DNA of 64,000 nt from Pseudosulfitobacter sp. DSM 107133. Its GTDB lineage: Bacteria; Pseudomonadota; Alphaproteobacteria; Rhodobacterales; Rhodobacteraceae. How positions within the stretch are numbered: position 1 is the stretch's first letter; each line of letters opens with the position of its first letter. The notes under the pieces were generated by a model. That model worked only from the letters and a program-made list of their open reading frames with translations, ran no database searches and was not told where the DNA came from. The translations under genes and the position numbers were made by a program. Shown here one piece after another: positions 59,720 through 64,000 of this stretch. The stretch is from the NCBI RefSeq assembly GCF_022788695.1, contig NZ_CP085154.1, positions 3,534,001 to 3,598,000 of the forward strand, given 5' to 3'.

Positions 59720-59735
59720 TTCGCCACCTGCCGGA

Positions 59736-59763
59736 TTGACAGCGAAAAATTTGATCATATTCT
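59736..59763 (+). promoter_or_regulatory. Promoter of the aminotransferase gene with overlapping candidate operator
   Basis: TTGACA (59736-59741), 16-base spacer, TATTCT (59758-59763). The spacer contains AATTTGATCA (59748-59757), the motif also found at 58905. A regulator bound there would block RNA polymerase, so repression by the neighbouring GntR protein is likely. Confidence 0.62.
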
Positions 59764-59799
59764 GCGGGCAACTTCATTTCGAATGAAAAGGACACCGTC

Positions 59800-61197
59800 A
59801 TGGCTGCCATCACCAACCATCTGCCCACCGCGGAATTGCAGGCGCTGGACGCCGCACACCACATGCACCCCTTTAGCACCAACAACGAACTGGCAGCAAA
59901 AGGCGCGCGCATTATCACCCGTGCCGACGGCGTTTACCTGACCGACAGCGAAGGCAACCGCATCCTGGACGGCATGGCAGGGCTGTGGTGTGTCAATATC
60001 GGCTATGGTCGTGGCGAACTGGCCGATGTTGCTGCACGGCAGATGCGCGAACTGCCCTATTACAATACGTTTTTCATGACATCGCACGCACCGGTCATCG
60101 CACTGGCCGCCAAGATTGCGGAACTGGCACCGGCGCATCTGAACCATGTTTTCTTTGCAGGTTCGGGGTCCGAGGCGAATGACACCAACATCCGCATGGT
60201 GCGCACCTATTGGGCGCAAAAGGGCAAGCCGACCAAATCCATCATCATCAGCCGCAAGAATGCCTACCATGGGTCCTCTGTCGGATCGGGCAGTCTGGGG
60301 GGCATGACCCCGATGCACGAACAGGGTGGCCTGCCGATTCCCGACATTCACCACATTGACCAACCGAACTGGTGGGCCGAAGGCGGCACATCCACGCCCG
60401 AAGACTTCGGCCTGCAACGCGCGCAAGAGCTGGAAAAAGCCATTCTGGAGCTGGGCGAGGACCGCGTCGCCGCCTTTATTGCAGAGCCTATTCAGGGCGC
60501 TGGCGGTGTAATCGTGCCTCCGTCGACCTACTGGCCGGAAATCCAGCGCATCTGTGACAAATACGAAATTCTGCTGATCGCCGACGAGGTCATCTGTGGT
60601 TTTGGCCGCACCGGCGAATGGTTCGGATCGACCACCGTGGGCATCAAACCCGACATCATGACCATCGCCAAAGGTTTGTCGTCGGGATACCAGCCCATCG
60701 GCGGATCAATCGTGTCGGACGAAGTGGCCGAGGTGATGAATGCTTGCGAGTTCAATCACGGCTATACCTATTCCGGTCATCCCGTTGCCAGCGCCGTGGC
60801 GTTGGAGAACCTGCGGATCATGGAAGACGAAAACATTCTGGACCACGTCCGCAATGTTGCGGCCCCCGCACTGGCCGAGATGTGGCACGGCTTGGGCGAT
60901 CATCCGATGGTGGGGGAAACCAAGATTGTCGGCATGATGGCCTCGCTGGCCCTGACGCCCGACAAGGACAGCCGCGCCAAATTTGCCGCCGACGCGGGCA
61001 CCGCCGGTTTCATGACGCGTGAACGCAGCTTTGCCAACAACCTGATCATGCGCCACGTCTATGACCGTATGGTGATCTCGCCGCCGCTGGTCATCACGCC
61101 GGAAGAAATCACCGAAATGGGCAAACGTGCGCGCACCGCGCTGGACGAATCCTATGCGCAAATCAAGGAACAGGGGCTGTTCAAAGCCGCATCCTGA
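59800..61197 (+). CDS. Class III (omega) aminotransferase, putrescine:pyruvate type
   Basis: 465 residues, PLP-dependent. Motifs: NIGYGRGELADVAARQMRELPYYNTFF, FFAGSGSEANDTNIRMVR, KNAYHGSSVGSGSLGG, ADEVICGFGRTGEWFG and the PLP lysine in IMTIAKGLSSGYQPIGGSI near residue 290. Closest in style to SpuC-type putrescine-pyruvate and beta-alanine-pyruvate aminotransferases. Its promoter carries the operator shared with the polyamine transporter region, which supports an amine substrate. Confidence 0.9.
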   Translation: MAAITNHLPTAELQALDAAHHMHPFSTNNELAAKGARIITRADGVYLTDSEGNRILDGMAGLWCVNIGYGRGELADVAARQMRELPYYNTFFMTSHAPVIALAAKIAELAPAHLNHVFFAGSGSEANDTNIRMVRTYWAQKGKPTKSIIISRKNAYHGSSVGSGSLGGMTPMHEQGGLPIPDIHHIDQPNWWAEGGTSTPEDFGLQRAQELEKAILELGEDRVAAFIAEPIQGAGGVIVPPSTYWPEIQRICDKYEILLIADEVICGFGRTGEWFGSTTVGIKPDIMTIAKGLSSGYQPIGGSIVSDEVAEVMNACEFNHGYTYSGHPVASAVALENLRIMEDENILDHVRNVAAPALAEMWHGLGDHPMVGETKIVGMMASLALTPDKDSRAKFAADAGTAGFMTRERSFANNLIMRHVYDRMVISPPLVITPEEITEMGKRARTALDESYAQIKEQGLFKAAS

Positions 61198-61201
61198 ACC
61201 A

Positions 61202-62344
61202 TCAGGCGCCCGTCATAAGTGGCTCTAACATGGCCAGACAGGCGGCCATCTGGTCGATGGCGACAAATTCATCCGGTTTATGGGCCTGGGCGATATGCCC
61301 CGGCCCGCAAACCACGACATCCATCCCCATCTCCTGAAACAGCCCCGCTTCGGTTCCGAATGGCACCAGTTCGGCGCTGTTGGTGCCCAGCAATCCGGCC
61401 AGAACATCGCGGGCGGTGTTTACTTCCATCGGCTCCAGCCCAGCGATTTCGCCTATTGTTTCGGTGCGAATATCGGCCTGTGGATAGATGGCGCGCATCA
61501 TCGGCAGCATTTCATCCTCGACAAAAGCCTCGATGCTTTTTCGTACAAAACGGGCGTCATCTTGTACAACAGGGCGCATTTCCCATTCCACCTCTGCCTT
61601 GCCCGCGATGACATTATGCGCCACCCCACCTGAAACCCGACCGATATTAATCGTGGTCCATGGCGGCTCGAACCGGCTGCCGGCGGGCGTGCGCGCCATC
61701 AGATCGGCGCGCAGTTCCATCAGCCGACCGACATAGCGCACAGCATATTCCGCAGCATTCACACCGCGCCCGGGATCACTGCCGTGCCCCTCAAGACCCG
61801 TAAAATGCGTGGTGTATTCGCAGCACCCCTTGTGCCCCTCGATCACACGCATCCCGGTCGGTTCTCCGATCACGGCCATTGTGGGTTGCAACCCGCGTGC
61901 CTGCAATTCAGGGATCAACGCGCGGGCACCTATACAGCCCACCTCTTCGTCATAGGTAAAGGCGAAATGCACCGGCTTTTGCGCCTGTACCTTGCCTGCC
62001 ATGACCACGGCGGCAGCGATAAACCCCTTCATGTCACAGGTGCCGCGTCCGTACAGACGATCCCCTGTATTGCGCATCGCGAACGGGTCCGACGTCCAGT
62101 CCTGGTCTTCCACGGGCACCACATCTGTATGCCCACTCAGCAACAGTCCCCCCGGTGCGTCGGGGCCGATTCGGGCCCATAGGTTGGCCTTGGTTCCACA
62201 GGGCGACAACATTACATCGGTTTGTGCACCGGCGTCTTCCAATCGTTGCGCCAGTTCGGCGATCATTGCCATGTTGCTGTCCGCCGACACTGTCGGCATG
62301 GCGATCAACTGGTCCAGCAGTTCGACAGTCTCGCGCAGGCTCAT
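61202..62344 (-). CDS. argE: ArgE/DapE-family deacetylase (acetylornithine deacetylase-like)
   Basis: 380 residues of the M20 fold. Zinc ligands appear in LLLSGHTDVVPVEDQDW, RGTCDMKGFIAA, YDEEVGCIGAR and IGEPTGMRVIEGHKG. The start at 62344 overlaps the stop of the M24 gene (ATGA), so they are co-translated. In this catabolic setting it may hydrolyse an N-acyl amine or amino acid rather than make ornithine. Confidence 0.87.
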   Translation of the reverse strand: MSLRETVELLDQLIAMPTVSADSNMAMIAELAQRLEDAGAQTDVMLSPCGTKANLWARIGPDAPGGLLLSGHTDVVPVEDQDWTSDPFAMRNTGDRLYGRGTCDMKGFIAAAVVMAGKVQAQKPVHFAFTYDEEVGCIGARALIPELQARGLQPTMAVIGEPTGMRVIEGHKGCCEYTTHFTGLEGHGSDPGRGVNAAEYAVRYVGRLMELRADLMARTPAGSRFEPPWTTINIGRVSGGVAHNVIAGKAEVEWEMRPVVQDDARFVRKSIEAFVEDEMLPMMRAIYPQADIRTETIGEIAGLEPMEVNTARDVLAGLLGTNSAELVPFGTEAGLFQEMGMDVVVCGPGHIAQAHKPDEFVAIDQMAACLAMLEPLMTGA

Positions 62345-63519
62345 GATTTGACAAACATCTTGCGCGGGCGGTCGCAGAAACATTCAGCGGCGCCATCTTC
62401 TGTGATGCGGATGCTTTCGGTAATTTCAAGCCCCCAGTCGGCCATCCAAAGGCCGGGCATAAAGTGGAATGTCATATTCGGTTCCAGAACAGTCTGGTCG
62501 TTGCTGCGCAGTGAAATCGTGCGTTCGCCCCAGTCCGGCGGATAGCTGAGGCCGATGGGGTAGCCACACCGCTCCCCCCGTTCTATTCCCGCGGCTTCCA
62601 GCGGGGCCGCCAGTGCATTGGCAATGTCGCAAGCGCGATTGCCCGCACGGGCCGCATCCAACCCGGCCTCAAGCCCCTCGACCAGGGCCGCCTCGGCGCG
62701 TTTCAGGAAATCAGGAGGCGTGCCCAGAAACAGCGAGCGGCAGAACGGCGCGTGATAGCGGCGATAGCAGCCGGAGATTTCAAAAAATGTCGCCTGCCCG
62801 GATTCAAAGGGGCGGCCATCCCATGTCAGATGAGGTGCCGCGGCATCTGACCCGGATGGCAAGAGCGGTACAATCGCAGGATAATCCCCCCACGCGCCGT
62901 CGACCCCGCGCACCGCGTCACGATAGATTTCCGCGACCACTTCGTTCTTGGGCACCCCGGGTTCGACCCGCTCAAGCAGACCATCGACGATCTTCTCGGA
63001 TATCCGCGCGGCCTTGCGCATGTAATCCAGTTCGGGCGCGGATTTCACGGCGCGTTTCCAGTTCACCATTGCGGTGGCATCTGAAAACCGGGCCTCCGGC
63101 AGGCTGGACTGCATCACCGCAAATGCCTTGGCTGAAAAATAATAATTGTCCATCTCGACGCCGATGCGCTGCGCGCCCAGCTCTTGCAAAATGCCCGCAA
63201 GATCCTGCATCGGATGGCGTTCTGTAGACTGTACAAAGTGATCCTCATAGCCGCGCACATGATCGTCATCCATCCAGACCGTGCGCCGCGCCCCGGCAGT
63301 ATCCTGACGCCGCCCCCACCAGACAGGATCCCCCTCTGCGCGCAGAATGACCCCCTGATGCACATAGAACGACCAGCCGTCATACCCTGTCAGCCAGGCC
63401 TGATTGCTGGGGTCCGTAATAAACAAAGTGTCGATACCAGCATCATCCATAGCGCCACGCACAAGCGCGATGCGGCGATCATATTCGGCAATGGTAAACG
63501 GAAGGTTTTTAACAATCAT
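62341..63519 (-). CDS. M24-family hydrolase, creatinase/ectoine-hydrolase (DoeA/EutD)-like
   Basis: 392 residues. The N-terminal creatinase domain holds ITDPSNQAWLTGYDGWSFYVHQGVIL, very like ectoine hydrolase. The C-terminal pita-bread domain has ATFFEISGCYRRYHAPFCRSLFLG and GYPIGLSYPPDW where metallopeptidases carry two Asp and a GHGIG His. The usual metal ligands are thus replaced, as in metal-free creatinase-type C-N hydrolases. It overlaps the ArgE-like gene. Substrate unproven: ectoine or a related cyclic amidine or amide. Confidence 0.82.
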   Translation of the reverse strand: MIVKNLPFTIAEYDRRIALVRGAMDDAGIDTLFITDPSNQAWLTGYDGWSFYVHQGVILRAEGDPVWWGRRQDTAGARRTVWMDDDHVRGYEDHFVQSTERHPMQDLAGILQELGAQRIGVEMDNYYFSAKAFAVMQSSLPEARFSDATAMVNWKRAVKSAPELDYMRKAARISEKIVDGLLERVEPGVPKNEVVAEIYRDAVRGVDGAWGDYPAIVPLLPSGSDAAAPHLTWDGRPFESGQATFFEISGCYRRYHAPFCRSLFLGTPPDFLKRAEAALVEGLEAGLDAARAGNRACDIANALAAPLEAAGIERGERCGYPIGLSYPPDWGERTISLRSNDQTVLEPNMTFHFMPGLWMADWGLEITESIRITEDGAAECFCDRPRKMFVKS

Positions 63520-63674
63520 GCGCGTGCTCCATTTTAAGAAACTTGCGTTGTGACGCCTCAGGACGCAACACCAAACAACTTTGACCGATTCCTGATGTCG
63601 GTGACGGCACAAGCGATGCCGTTTCAGGCAGGCCATTGTCCTTATATTTGGAATTTAACGAGAAAAACGCCCTA

Positions 63675-63686
63675 TTGTGGGCACAA
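63675..63686. promoter_or_regulatory. Inverted repeat in the M24/ABC divergent region
   Basis: TTGTG-GG-CACAA, a perfect 5-bp inverted repeat in the 270-base gap between the M24 gene and the ABC ATPase gene. It may be an operator. No other gene or RNA was seen in 63520-63789. Confidence 0.3.
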
Positions 63687-63789
63687 CCAACTGTTTTTCA
63701 GTAATCTGGTTGCAATACTCGACTGTGGTCGTTTTACTCGTAAGCAACAAGGCGGGTTCACCGTCGTCATAAAAACCAGGGAGCCTGAT

Positions 63790-64000
63790 TTGGCTAACAC
63801 ATCGACCGATGCTGCGTTCGTTGAATTCGAACGCGTGCAAAAAAGTTATGACGGCGTAAATCTCGTCGTCAAAGACTTGAACCTTTCCATGCCACGCGGC
63901 GAGTTTTTGACAATGCTCGGCCCATCCGGTTCGGGCAAGACGACTTGCCTGATGATGCTGGCAGGATTTGAGACAGCAACACATGGTGACATCCGTCTTG
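63790..64000 (+). CDS. ABC transporter ATP-binding protein, PotA-like (5' part, cut by window end)
   Basis: 70 codons from a TTG with GGGAG 6 bases upstream. The visible part is FERVQKSYDGVNLVVKDLNL then MLGPSGSGKTTCLMMLAGFETATHGDIRL, with Walker A complete. The spacing and the MPRGEFLTMLGP context are of the polyamine/iron PotA type. It opens a second transporter operon divergent from the M24 gene. The rest lies outside the window. Confidence 0.85.
   Translation, partial: MANTSTDAAFVEFERVQKSYDGVNLVVKDLNLSMPRGEFLTMLGPSGSGKTTCLMMLAGFETATHGDIRL

Noticed and set aside
1..64000. CRISPR arrays, tRNA or rRNA genes, transposases, phage genes
   Set aside because: No regularly spaced repeats, no cloverleaf-like sequences noticed, and no transposase or integrase motifs in any frame examined.

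Overview
The window reads as chromosome from a Roseobacter-group alphaproteobacterium (Rhodobacterales). The grounds are protein resemblance and gene content: moderately high GC, a flagellar cluster with FlbT, FlaF, MotE and a separate SltF-like lytic transglycosylase, a rod-binding-only FlgJ, and polyamine-type ABC transporters. No rRNA, tRNA, CRISPR array, phage or insertion sequence was seen. Genes are densely packed. The longest gene-poor stretches are about 245-270 bases (13199-13443 and 63520-63789), and both are described below.

Left part (1-20400), housekeeping and accessory genes: a truncated alpha-2-macroglobulin gene, a hybrid histidine kinase with two receiver domains, yaaA, a glutathione S-transferase, recQ, a YggT protein, a thioesterase, a UMF1-type MFS transporter followed by a mepA-like murein endopeptidase and a phytase-like esterase, a queuosine-precursor transporter, a candidate small RNA with two mini-ORFs, a SpoIIAA-like protein, arfB, an EamA permease, a hydrolase-pncA-pncB operon for nicotinamide/nicotinate salvage, trhO and another MFS transporter.

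Central part (20500-53500), an almost uninterrupted flagellar cluster of about 33 kb. It is arranged as motB-flgE-flgK-flgL-flgI (+); a Wzx-like membrane protein gene (-); fliF-fliH-fliN-fliP (-); fliL-unknown-motE-motA-large periplasmic protein (+); sltF-flhA-fliR-flhB-coiled-coil gene (+); flgB-flgC-fliE-fliQ-flgF-flgG-flgA-flgH-second fliL-like gene (-); fliI (+); fliC-flaF-flbT-DUF1217 (-); flgJ-flgN (-); and fliK-flgD (+). Together these encode the export gate and ATPase, MS/P/L rings, rod, hook, junction, filament, stator and stator assembly factors. FliG, FliM, FliD and FliS are not in the window. Four TTAn-N7-TTAn direct repeats lie upstream of flagellar operons and resemble CtrA boxes, which suggests CtrA control.

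Right part (53585-64000), amine metabolism: an FAD amine oxidoreductase with a PotFGHI-type ABC transporter, a divergent GntR regulator, an omega-aminotransferase, an ArgE-like deacetylase, a creatinase/ectoine-hydrolase-like M24 protein, and the beginning of a second PotA-type ATPase cut by the window edge. A shared AATTTGATCA motif occurs in front of both the regulator/transporter pair and the aminotransferase, where it sits inside a promoter. It is a good candidate GntR operator.
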